A stretch of 56,256 bases of DNA from the NCBI GenBank assembly GCA_026705025.1, contig JAPPBN010000040.1, forward strand, positions 1 to 56,256, given 5' to 3'. The notes under the pieces are model-generated. The model did no database searches and was not told where the DNA came from. It saw only the letters and a program-made list of their open reading frames with translations. The position numbers and the translations under genes were made by a program. This stretch comes from Bin125 sp026705025. Lineage in GTDB: Bacteria; Chloroflexota; Dehalococcoidia; Bin125. This document shows positions 1-6,565 of the stretch, piece by piece; positions within the stretch are counted from its first letter, which is position 1, and each line of letters starts with the position of its first letter.

Positions 1-279
1 GTGCAGGTCAGCGTGGCCGTTGTTGCGGATGTTCTCGATCATCTCGCGCCAGCGGTCCTCGGGCATGACCAGCGTGAAGTCGAGATCCTCTTCGTCGGCT
101 GAGGTCGAGATGTCGGCGATCTCGGGAATCTCGTAGCCGTCGAAGACCAGCTTGATCGTGGTCTCGCCGACGTTCACGCCCATGGCGCAGTCCATCATTC
201 CGAAATCGCGCCAGTGCGGATCGTCCTGGACGGTGTCGCGTAGCTCTTCAAACCACTCGACTGAGGGAAACTGCGGCAT
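1..279 (-). CDS. SCP2-like small acidic protein, 3' part beyond window
   Basis: The reading frame starts with ATG at 279 (minus strand) and runs off the left edge without a stop, so only the first 93 residues are visible. A GGAG ribosome site lies 6 bases before the start. The protein begins MPQFPSVEWFEELRD and has an alternating beta-strand pattern with many acidic residues. An N-terminal 'WF..L' segment followed by a 'TIKLVFDGYEI' strand resembles SCP2 sterol-carrier-like proteins, but I cannot confirm the family from this fragment. The membrane protein gene upstream on the same strand ends 74 bases away, so the two may be co-transcribed. No catalytic motif is visible. Confidence 0.6.
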   Translation of the reverse strand, partial: MPQFPSVEWFEELRDTVQDDPHWRDFGMMDCAMGVNVGETTIKLVFDGYEIPEIADISTSADEEDLDFTLVMPEDRWREMIENIRNNGHADLH

Positions 280-353
280 GCTTTTCTCCGGTGGATGTCG
301 TTTGTTGGTACGTCGCTGATCTTAGCAACCGCTCGTGAAGCGTCGAGAGCGTG

Positions 354-1280
354 CTACTCCGCCCAATCGTCTTCGTCGGATGAGCGAGGGGGACGGAACA
401 GATCGCCGATGGCTACGACGCCCGCGGCGGTGAGTGCCAGCAGGCCGAGTGCCTTGAGGTGTAGCCGGCGAGCTCGTCCCAAATCCTTGAGATCGGGCGC
501 GGGGCGCTGCCAGCCCACAGAGCGGCCGTTCCAGGATGTACGTCGGTCGAGTGCCACGGACATGGCGGTGACCGGGATTGGAGTTTCGGAGCCGAGGGCC
601 AACTCCTCGAGTTCCGGCGGCTGGAGGTCGGATCGGCCGCGGGCGGCGAGCGTTGCGGCGGCGGCGATGGCGTCTCGGCCACGTCGCACAGAGACGAGGC
701 GGCGGGCGGGATCGAGCATGGCCGTCAGTGGTCCTTCTGTTCCCGGACCGGCCATCGGACCGCCCAGGGACTCAACGGCGGCGTAGGCCACGGCGCCGGA
801 CAGATCGAAGGCGGCGTAGGCGGCCCAGGGGCCAACGACGCTCTCGCTCGGGGCGTTGGCGAGCCTGCCGATTTCAGCTTCAATTCGTTCGCTGTCAAGC
901 GCGGCCACGGGCCGGCCATCGGCGTCGACCGGCGCGTTGGCCATTTGCCGCTGGACGGCGTCGGACGCTCGTACGCCGCGCCAGAGGTCGAAGGTGAGCG
1001 CGAGCACCGCCGCCTGGATCAGAATCGAAAGCAGGCGTCCACTACCGGCGGGCCGGCTGCGCTCGATCAATGCGGTGGCGCGAATGATCACCAACGACGC
1101 CGCGAACGGCGCGAAGACTCGCAACCGGGGCGGCAGGGATGCGAGCTGACGACATTGCGCCAGCGCCCAGGCCATCCAGGTCGGTCGGCCGTCGGGCGGC
1201 GGGCCCAACAGGTAGTTCACCAGGGCCTGAAGGATCAGGGCCAAGCCAAATACCGAGAGTCGGTCGGCAGAGCGTCGCAT
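354..1280 (-). CDS. Predicted membrane protein of unknown function
   Basis: This is a 308-residue protein if it starts at ATG 1280 (MRRSADRLS). The open frame extends further upstream to 1577, but that extension has poor coding character and overlaps a promoter and leader, so I chose the internal start. Hydrophobic segments near residues 8-26, 50-70 and 83-100 and one near the C terminus (about 275-292) suggest four membrane helices. The soluble part between helices 3 and 4 (about 105-270) is alanine-rich, and the protein ends in an acidic tail (SSDEDDWAE). I do not recognise a family. No clear Shine-Dalgarno sequence precedes the start, so the start is uncertain. Confidence 0.6.
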   Translation of the reverse strand: MRRSADRLSVFGLALILQALVNYLLGPPPDGRPTWMAWALAQCRQLASLPPRLRVFAPFAASLVIIRATALIERSRPAGSGRLLSILIQAAVLALTFDLWRGVRASDAVQRQMANAPVDADGRPVAALDSERIEAEIGRLANAPSESVVGPWAAYAAFDLSGAVAYAAVESLGGPMAGPGTEGPLTAMLDPARRLVSVRRGRDAIAAAATLAARGRSDLQPPELEELALGSETPIPVTAMSVALDRRTSWNGRSVGWQRPAPDLKDLGRARRLHLKALGLLALTAAGVVAIGDLFRPPRSSDEDDWAE

Positions 1281-1416
1281 TGGTCTTTGAGCATATCCGC
1301 CGACCCAAGCGAGACCCCAACTGTGTCGTGGTTCACACTGATTACTGGCGTCGAAGCGGTTATTGGCGGGTTGCCCACCGCGAAGCGAAGAAATAGTTCG
1401 GGAGTTCGTGAAAAAG

Positions 1417-1446
1417 TTGACAAGCGACGTTTGGGCGGCGCATAAT
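1417..1446 (+). promoter_or_regulatory. Sigma70-type promoter for zinc-ribbon gene
   Basis: TTGACA at 1417-1422 and CATAAT at 1441-1446 are separated by 18 bases, a near-consensus housekeeping promoter. Transcription would start near 1453, giving a leader of about 80 bases before the ATG at 1534. It lies in the 253-base gap between the membrane protein and the zinc-ribbon gene, which are divergently transcribed. Confidence 0.6.
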
Positions 1447-1467
1447 GTGCATCGTTTCACAAACCTC

Positions 1468-1508
1468 CCGGTTGTGCAGTCATTCACAAGGTTGGACTGC
1501 ACTGCCGG
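1468..1508 (+). other. Leader hairpin upstream of zinc-ribbon gene
   Basis: GTGCAGTC (1474-1481) and GACTGCAC (1495-1502) are perfect 8-base inverted arms around a 13-base loop. After one T-T mismatch the stem continues through a T-G pair and CCGG/CCGG to 1468 and 1508. The element lies between the predicted transcription start and the ribosome site, so it would fold in the 5' leader. It could be a regulatory stem or a protein-binding palindrome. Confidence 0.5.
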
Positions 1509-1533
1509 TCGAGTCGGAAAGCGAGAAGGCCAA

Positions 1534-1743
1534 ATGCCTGTCACCCCTCCGTCGAAGTGCCCGCGCTGCTCAGGCATGATGCTTGTCGAGTCAGACGCCC
1601 ACAGCGTCTATTCGAGCTGCCTGTCGTGCGGGTACGTCTACGAGAGCAGCATCATTTCGGTCTTCGAGCTTGAGCGTGAGCAGGCCGTCGAAGAGGGCCG
1701 CCAGCGCCGCCGCCAGCCGTCCCACGGCAAGCTCCGCCTCTAA
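1534..1743 (+). CDS. Small zinc-ribbon protein
   Basis: This 69-residue protein starts at ATG 1534, with GAGAAGG centred about 8 bases upstream. Two knuckles, CPRC near residues 9-12 and CLSC near 30-33, form a compact four-cysteine zinc ribbon of the type found in small regulatory or nucleic-acid-binding proteins. The C terminus is strongly basic (RQRRRQPSHGKLRL), which fits RNA or DNA contact. The open frame extends upstream to 1363, but the ribosome site and the promoter at 1417-1446 support the internal start. I cannot assign a specific function. Confidence 0.65.
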   Translation: MPVTPPSKCPRCSGMMLVESDAHSVYSSCLSCGYVYESSIISVFELEREQAVEEGRQRRRQPSHGKLRL

Positions 1744-1875
1744 CCAATACCTCCGACCCAACGGGTCTCCCTGTTGAGCCAGCCCCGAGCTGGCAATTCT
1801 CCTCCGCGTTAGCCTGACATCCGTGCACCTCCGATGCTTTGGCGGTGGCGCCGCGGTTGGAGCTGGGCGCGACGC

Positions 1876-2301
1876 GTGGAAATTCGCGAGTATCACAAGG
1901 CCACCCGCTGCGACCACCGAAGCCGTTTGCGGCGATGCCGCGAACCTCTGCTGGGACAGTGTCAGTATTGCGCCCGCGGCTTCTGCGCCCGGCATGGGCA
2001 TGTGCTTGATGACGGTCAGGAAGTCTGTGTTGAAGATCGCTGCCAGCGCCTGCAGGCGGAGGTCGAACAGCATCTGTTGTTCAAGGCTGCCGCGAGAGTG
2101 TTGAACCAGCAAGGACAATGCGGCGAACCGGAGTGCGCGGCAGCTCATGCCTTGCGTTGCGACCGCTGCAATTGCCGGTACTGCGGCGAACACATCCGCC
2201 AGGTGATTATGACCGTTCCGCGGGGCGGAGAGATGCAAACCGAGGCGGTAGCGATGTGCGACCACTGTCGCGCCCGTTTGCCGCTATGGGCTGAGGAATG
2301 A
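1876..2301 (+). CDS. Cysteine/histidine-rich zinc-binding protein
   Basis: The protein is about 141 residues from a GTG start at 1876; an ATG at 1834 in the same frame is possible but has no ribosome site. It has two clusters of zinc-ligand-like residues. The first is C..H..C near the N terminus with CxxC..C..H (QCQYCARGFCARHGH). The second includes CDRCNCRYCGEH and a final CDHCRARL. The spacing resembles AN1-like or B-box-like treble-clef fingers. It sits 132 bases after another zinc-ribbon gene on the same strand. Its last 18 bases overlap the convergent Nudix gene. Function unknown. Confidence 0.55.
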   Translation: MEIREYHKATRCDHRSRLRRCREPLLGQCQYCARGFCARHGHVLDDGQEVCVEDRCQRLQAEVEQHLLFKAAARVLNQQGQCGEPECAAAHALRCDRCNCRYCGEHIRQVIMTVPRGGEMQTEAVAMCDHCRARLPLWAEE

Positions 2302-2760
2302 TCTGAGGATCTCCTCGTCGTGCGGGAACACCGGCACGGGACGGCGCCGGTCCGGATCGGTTGGTATCCAGGCGGCGGCCAGGGCCTCAGGCCCCGGACG
2401 CAGGGAGCCGCCGATCGGCCGGGCGCAGTAGGCGATCACGATAACCTGTTCACCGGTCTTCGACCAGACTCCGAGCAGTTCGTCGATTTGCACCTCGATC
2501 CCGGTTTCTTCGCGCACTTCGCGGATGGCGGCGTCCTCGACCCGTTCGCCGGCGTCGACAAAGCCCGATGGCCAACTCCAGCGATACATCGCCGGTTCGT
2601 GGTTGCGGCGGACGTAGAGCAGCCGACTGTGTTCGTCGGAGACGAGGGCCACCGCCGCGACCTTGGGATCGACGTAGTTGACCCAGCCGCAGTCATCGCA
2701 ACCGCTGGTCTTGACCAGCCTGACGGCGCATTGCGGGCAGAACATTGGAGGAGGCGGCAT
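2284..2760 (-). CDS. Nudix hydrolase with N-terminal zinc ribbon
   Basis: This 158-residue protein has an N-terminal zinc ribbon (CPQC near residues 8-11 and CDDC near 21-24) followed by a Nudix domain. The Nudix box is canonical: G at about 66, then GE, then REVREETG, giving the GX5EX7REUXEEXGU pattern that binds the divalent metal. The architecture resembles the C-terminal two thirds of NADH pyrophosphatase (NudC) and the many small zinc-ribbon Nudix enzymes that hydrolyse nucleoside diphosphate derivatives. Substrate cannot be predicted. The LmbE-like gene ends 35 bases upstream on the same strand, so the two may form a transcription unit. Confidence 0.85.
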   Translation of the reverse strand: MPPPPMFCPQCAVRLVKTSGCDDCGWVNYVDPKVAAVALVSDEHSRLLYVRRNHEPAMYRWSWPSGFVDAGERVEDAAIREVREETGIEVQIDELLGVWSKTGEQVIVIAYCARPIGGSLRPGPEALAAAWIPTDPDRRRPVPVFPHDEEILRSFLSP

Positions 2761-2795
2761 GTTGTCCCGCCAGAACGGGCTGCGCCGGACCGCGG

Positions 2796-3548
2796 CTAGA
2801 AGACCGGCAGCGAGACCCGTTCGAAATGCTCGTAGAAGCGGCCGTCGGCCGAGCTCCAGCGCTTTTCGACGTTGGCGATGAAATCTTCGCCGCGGTCACC
2901 AAACTGCGAGACGTGGTGAGTCAACGCGCGGATCTTGGTCTGGATGACGTCCGTGATATCGATGTCGTAGTTGGCCTGCATGCTGCCCCAGATAAAGAGT
3001 TCAGCGACCTTGTGACATTCGAGTCCTTCTTCAAGGTGCTCGGGGAAGTTGAGCCGGTCGCGCGCCGTCGGATAGACCGCGTCAATTGTCATTTCACCGG
3101 TGCAGCGATGGTCGCGGTGATTGATGAACCCGCGCCACTCCGAGAGCGGGTCGGCCGGGTCGGCCTCCAGCGCGCGGCGGTGGACGATGTCGGTCGAATG
3201 GGTGAAGACCGCATGCGGTTGAATCTTGCGGATTGCCCTGACGATGCCGCCCAGGTATTCGCGGGTGTACTCCAGCTCGCCGTCCTCCCCGCCCAGGAAA
3301 GTGCAACTCAAGACCCCCAGTGCGTCGGCTGCGTTGCGCTGCTCCACCTCGCGCATCGGGACCAGGCGTTCAGAGGTCATTTCCGGATCGGCGGTGCCCT
3401 TTGCGCCGTTCGTCACGACGAGGTAGTGCATCTCCCAGCCGAGTGTGGTCCAGAGCGCTGCGGTGCCGCCTGCGCCGAAATCAGGATCGTCGGGATGAGC
3501 GGCGATCACCAGTCCGACCTTGTTGTCGGTTTCGGGAGGCATGTTCAT
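2796..3548 (-). CDS. PIG-L/LmbE-family deacetylase
   Basis: A protein of about 250 residues starting at ATG 3548; a second ATG at 3542 is equally possible, and the open frame extends to 3611. The N-terminal AHPDD motif followed by FGAGGT carries the zinc ligands and catalytic Asp of the GlcNAc-PI de-N-acetylase fold. A downstream HRDHRCTG stretch supplies the third ligand. The family removes acetyl groups from N-acetylglucosaminyl conjugates, for example in mycothiol or bacillithiol synthesis and detoxification, and some members act on other amides. The sequence does not settle the substrate. It is divergent from lexA; the shared gap holds the SOS operator. Confidence 0.85.
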   Translation of the reverse strand: MNMPPETDNKVGLVIAAHPDDPDFGAGGTAALWTTLGWEMHYLVVTNGAKGTADPEMTSERLVPMREVEQRNAADALGVLSCTFLGGEDGELEYTREYLGGIVRAIRKIQPHAVFTHSTDIVHRRALEADPADPLSEWRGFINHRDHRCTGEMTIDAVYPTARDRLNFPEHLEEGLECHKVAELFIWGSMQANYDIDITDVIQTKIRALTHHVSQFGDRGEDFIANVEKRWSSADGRFYEHFERVSLPVF

Positions 3549-3585
3549 TGGGATGTTCTTTCCGCAGGAAGGACGGGACGAGGGG

Positions 3586-3614
3586 TTGACATGACCAGCG
3601 TATACGCGCACAAT
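3586..3614 (+). promoter_or_regulatory. Candidate lexA promoter
   Basis: TTGACA at 3586-3591 and CACAAT at 3609-3614 have the ideal 17-base spacing. Transcription would begin near 3621, just before the SOS operator. A second possible -10 (TATACT, 3665-3670) lies 24 bases beyond the operator, with a poor -35. Confidence 0.55.
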
Positions 3615-3629
3615 GAACGGGAAAGGTCA

Positions 3630-3641
3630 GAACGGCCGTTC
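3630..3641 (+). promoter_or_regulatory. SOS box (LexA operator)
   Basis: GAACGGCCGTTC is a perfect 12-base palindrome matching the GAAC-N4-GTTC core of the Gram-positive-type LexA operator. It lies 111 bases before the lexA start and just downstream of the TTGACA/CACAAT promoter, where bound LexA would block transcription. This indicates autoregulation of lexA. Confidence 0.75.
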
Positions 3642-3751
3642 CGCACACGTGCTCGGAGAGATGATATACTCGGTTATGTCACCAAGAGTCCGTGCATCAC
3701 CGTCACTGCGCGAACATTCGGCACAGCTCTATCGAACGGGAGATCTTGAAC

Positions 3752-4477
3752 ATGTCAGACCAGCCCAGCAACAGTAGCCCGGATGCGCCGTTGGCGCGTC
3801 GTCGCGGCAAGCGCGGTCCGCGCTCCGACAAGCCGGAGCGCATCCTGGCGTTCCTCCGCGACTATTTCGCTCGCTACCACTATCCGCCCTCGGTTCGCGA
3901 CATCGTTGACGGCTGTCAGTTGTCCTCGACGTCAGTGGCCGACTACAACTTGAAGATTCTCGAACGCGAGGGTCACATTCGCCGCGACCGGGAGCGGGCG
4001 CGCACGATTTCGCTGACGCAGCCGGTTGAACCTGTTCAGCCGACGCAAGTCGAGCGGAGCGTTGCTTCGCTGACCGTACCGCTGCTCGGTTCGATTGCGG
4101 CGGGTACTCGCTCGCTGGTTCCCGAGGGCGTCGACGTTGAACACGCCGAGAGCAAGATCGCGGTCACGTCGGACATGCTGGCCGGCCGCGACCCGGAGCG
4201 CGTGTTCGCGCTCACCGTTCGCGGCGACTCCATGATCGACGCCCTGATTGCCGACAACGACACGGTGATCCTTGAAGAGGCGCAGAACATCTCCAATGGG
4301 CAGATGGCAGCTGTCTGGCTGCGCGAGGAAAACGTCTGCACTCTCAAGCGGCTGTATTACGAGCGGGGCCAAGTTCGACTGCAACCCGAAAACCCGACCA
4401 TGGACCCGATTTTCACCAACGAATCGAACATGCTGATTCAGGGCCGTGTCGTGTCGATCATTCGCCGTCCGCACTGA
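3752..4477 (+). CDS. lexA: LexA SOS repressor
   Basis: A 241-residue protein from ATG 3752, chosen because GGGAG lies 9 bases upstream; an earlier in-frame ATG at 3692 has no ribosome site. The N-terminal winged helix-turn-helix spans about residues 25-90 (PPSVRDI..., SSTSVADYNLKILE). The C-terminal S24 peptidase domain carries the self-cleavage Ala117-Gly118 site, the catalytic Ser160 in GDSM and Lys199. It represses DNA-damage genes until RecA filaments trigger autocleavage. The N terminus has a basic extension (RRRGKRGPR) before the first helix. The SOS box at 3630-3641 indicates that it controls itself. Confidence 0.95.
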   Translation: MSDQPSNSSPDAPLARRRGKRGPRSDKPERILAFLRDYFARYHYPPSVRDIVDGCQLSSTSVADYNLKILEREGHIRRDRERARTISLTQPVEPVQPTQVERSVASLTVPLLGSIAAGTRSLVPEGVDVEHAESKIAVTSDMLAGRDPERVFALTVRGDSMIDALIADNDTVILEEAQNISNGQMAAVWLREENVCTLKRLYYERGQVRLQPENPTMDPIFTNESNMLIQGRVVSIIRRPH

Positions 4478-4539
4478 TCTGAGCGGCTCCGAGGACATTC
4501 CTCCCTGGTGATCGTTCGGCGTGTGCGTAGACTGAACTC

Positions 4540-5532
4540 GTGCCGCCAGTTCTGACCATCGACGACGTCAGTATTGAGTACAACACGCGCGAGGGCCCGG
4601 TCCGCGCAGTGCGTGGGGCCTCGCTGACGCTGGAGCGCGGCGAGATTGTCGCACTGGTCGGCGAAAGCGGCTCCGGCAAGACCACGTTGGGTCTGGGCAT
4701 ACTGCGCATCCTGCCGCGCAACGCCGATCAAACCAGTGGCACGATTCGCTACGAACATCGCGATGTCGGCGAGATGGACCGCCACGAGTTGCAGCGCATC
4801 CGCGGCGACCAGATCTCGATGATCTTCCAGGATCCGATCGCGGGGCTGAATCCGATCATCACGGTCGGACAGCAGGTCGAAGAGGTGATCACGTCACACC
4901 GCACAGTGAGCAAGGTTGAGGCTCGAGAGCGATCGATCGAGGCGCTCAACGCAATGCGTCTGCCGGATCCACTCAGGGTTGCCAAGTCGTTTCCGGGCGA
5001 GCTGTCCGGCGGGATGTGCCAGCGGATCATGATCGCGATCGCCACCGCGCTCGATCCGCAGGTGTTGATTGCCGACGAGCCGACCGCTTCGCTCGACGTC
5101 ACCGTCCAGGCCCAGATTCTCTACGAACTGGAACGCCTGCGGGATGAACGAGGCACGGCGATCCTCCTGATCACACACGATATGGGCGTTGTCGCCCAGA
5201 TTGCCGAGCGGGTCGCGATCATCTATGCCGGCAAAGTGATGGAGGTCGATGACGTCATTCCGCTGTACCGACAGCCCCGACATCCGTACACCTGGGCGCT
5301 ACTGGATACGCTGCCGCGACTGGACCGGCGCCGCGGTTCGCGGCTGCGGCAGATCCCGGGCGGACTGCCCGACCTGGCCAGCGAGGAAATCGGCGAGCAC
5401 TGCGCCTATCTCGATCGGTGCCCGAAGGCGCTGACCCAGTGCCGGACCGACAGCGAACCGGAGTTGAAGGAAGTGATTGGCGGCCGGATCAGACAGCGAG
5501 TCGCCTGTTACAACCCGGTGCTCGAGGTCTGA
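4540..5532 (+). CDS. Oligopeptide/dipeptide-type ABC transporter ATP-binding protein
   Basis: A 330-residue ATPase from a GTG start at 4540. It has Walker A GESGSGKT (about residues 39-46), a Q-loop FQDP, the signature LSGGM, Walker B LIADEP and the switch His in THDMG. The C terminus carries the oligopeptide-type extension with CAYLDRC...C cysteines, as in OppD/DppD. This family powers uptake of peptides, nickel or other small solutes through a two-permease inner-membrane complex. No permease, binding protein or second ATPase lies beside it, so it is an orphan component here. It follows lexA by 62 bases on the same strand; co-transcription is possible but unproven. Confidence 0.9.
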   Translation: MPPVLTIDDVSIEYNTREGPVRAVRGASLTLERGEIVALVGESGSGKTTLGLGILRILPRNADQTSGTIRYEHRDVGEMDRHELQRIRGDQISMIFQDPIAGLNPIITVGQQVEEVITSHRTVSKVEARERSIEALNAMRLPDPLRVAKSFPGELSGGMCQRIMIAIATALDPQVLIADEPTASLDVTVQAQILYELERLRDERGTAILLITHDMGVVAQIAERVAIIYAGKVMEVDDVIPLYRQPRHPYTWALLDTLPRLDRRRGSRLRQIPGGLPDLASEEIGEHCAYLDRCPKALTQCRTDSEPELKEVIGGRIRQRVACYNPVLEV

Positions 5533-5541
5533 GTTGCGTTC

Positions 5542-6537
5542 TCAACGGCGGGCGCCGGCGAGGTCGGCGACGAGAAGCTCGACCGCCACGTCCTCGGTCA
5601 AACCGCCTTCGTCGCGTCGGTAGCTGATGATTGCCTCTTCAGCCTCGAGGATGCGGGTCAGCGCGGCATCGGCCGAGGTTTGCGTGTAGGACTGGGCCTG
5701 ACGCCGCAGGCGGCGGGCCAGCCAGGCGAAGTTGGCGCCGGCCGCCTGCTGGATCTCGTCGTTGGAGCCGCCGCGATCGATGACTTCTCTCGTGACCACG
5801 ATTTGCCGAAATGTGCGGGCCAGCATCTGGATGATTCGCGCTTCAGGCTCACCCTCGGCTCTGACGCCGTCCAGGGCGCGCATGGCGTCAGCGAGGCGCC
5901 GCTCTGCGACGGCGTCGACCAGGTTGAAGATGGAGACCGAGCGGGTCGCCGGCACCATCGCTTCGACGATGGTCTCGTCGACGTTCGCATCGCCCGCGTA
6001 CAGGGACAGCTTGTCGACGGCCTGAGTCAGCGATCCACGGTCGCCGCCCGCGCGCTCCACCAGCGTCTGCGCTGCATTCCGGGTCAGGTGTAAGCCGCGA
6101 CGACGCACCTCGCCACGCAGCCACTCCAGGGCTTCTTCCGGCTTGAGCCGGGCAAATTCTCGCGTGTCGGCGAGGGGTTCGATCAGCTGGAGCATCGGAT
6201 TGCCGCGACGCACCTCGTCTTCGACAAAGACGAGGATCGTGGTCGCGGGGATTTGTTCCAGCACCTCAGGGAGGCCGTCCCATTCCCCCAGCTGGCGGCC
6301 GCCGCGTCGCAGCACGCCGAAGCGCGCGCAAAGCCCGTCGACCCGGACCCAGCGGACGCCGCCAAGGAACGGGGCCGCCGCCACCGCCGCGCCCAGTTCG
6401 GCTAACGAGAGTCGGGCCCCGTCGAAACTGACGGAGTTGTTGACCAACGCGCCGTCGGCGTCATGCTCGCGCCTGAGCGCCGCGACTGCTTCCAAACGGG
6501 CGAACCGATCCTCGCCGTAGAAGAGATAGACCGCCAT
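5542..6537 (-). CDS. holA: DNA polymerase III delta subunit
   Basis: A 331-residue protein with the HolA pattern. It opens with the YLFYGED segment, followed by a degenerate AAA+ domain (about 1-140), a helical lid (about 140-210) and a C-terminal collar (about 210-331). HolA opens the beta clamp and forms part of the clamp-loader pentamer at the replication fork. It lacks a functional P-loop, as usual for delta. It is the last gene of the minus-strand block dnaN, DUF3892-like, addB, addA, holA, 28 bases after addA. Its stop is 9 bases from the end of the convergent ABC ATPase gene. Confidence 0.93.
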   Translation of the reverse strand: MAVYLFYGEDRFARLEAVAALRREHDADGALVNNSVSFDGARLSLAELGAAVAAAPFLGGVRWVRVDGLCARFGVLRRGGRQLGEWDGLPEVLEQIPATTILVFVEDEVRRGNPMLQLIEPLADTREFARLKPEEALEWLRGEVRRRGLHLTRNAAQTLVERAGGDRGSLTQAVDKLSLYAGDANVDETIVEAMVPATRSVSIFNLVDAVAERRLADAMRALDGVRAEGEPEARIIQMLARTFRQIVVTREVIDRGGSNDEIQQAAGANFAWLARRLRRQAQSYTQTSADAALTRILEAEEAIISYRRDEGGLTEDVAVELLVADLAGARR

Positions 6538-6565
6538 GGCCTGAGCCTAGCGAGAGGATTCTCGC

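Noticed and set aside
1363..1533. N-terminal extension of the zinc-ribbon protein
   Set aside because: It would place coding sequence over the promoter and the leader hairpin; the internal ATG has a clear ribosome site.
2745..3749. Plus-strand open frame of 334 codons opposite the LmbE-like gene
   Set aside because: It is a shadow of the real minus-strand gene in GC-rich DNA and has no domain.
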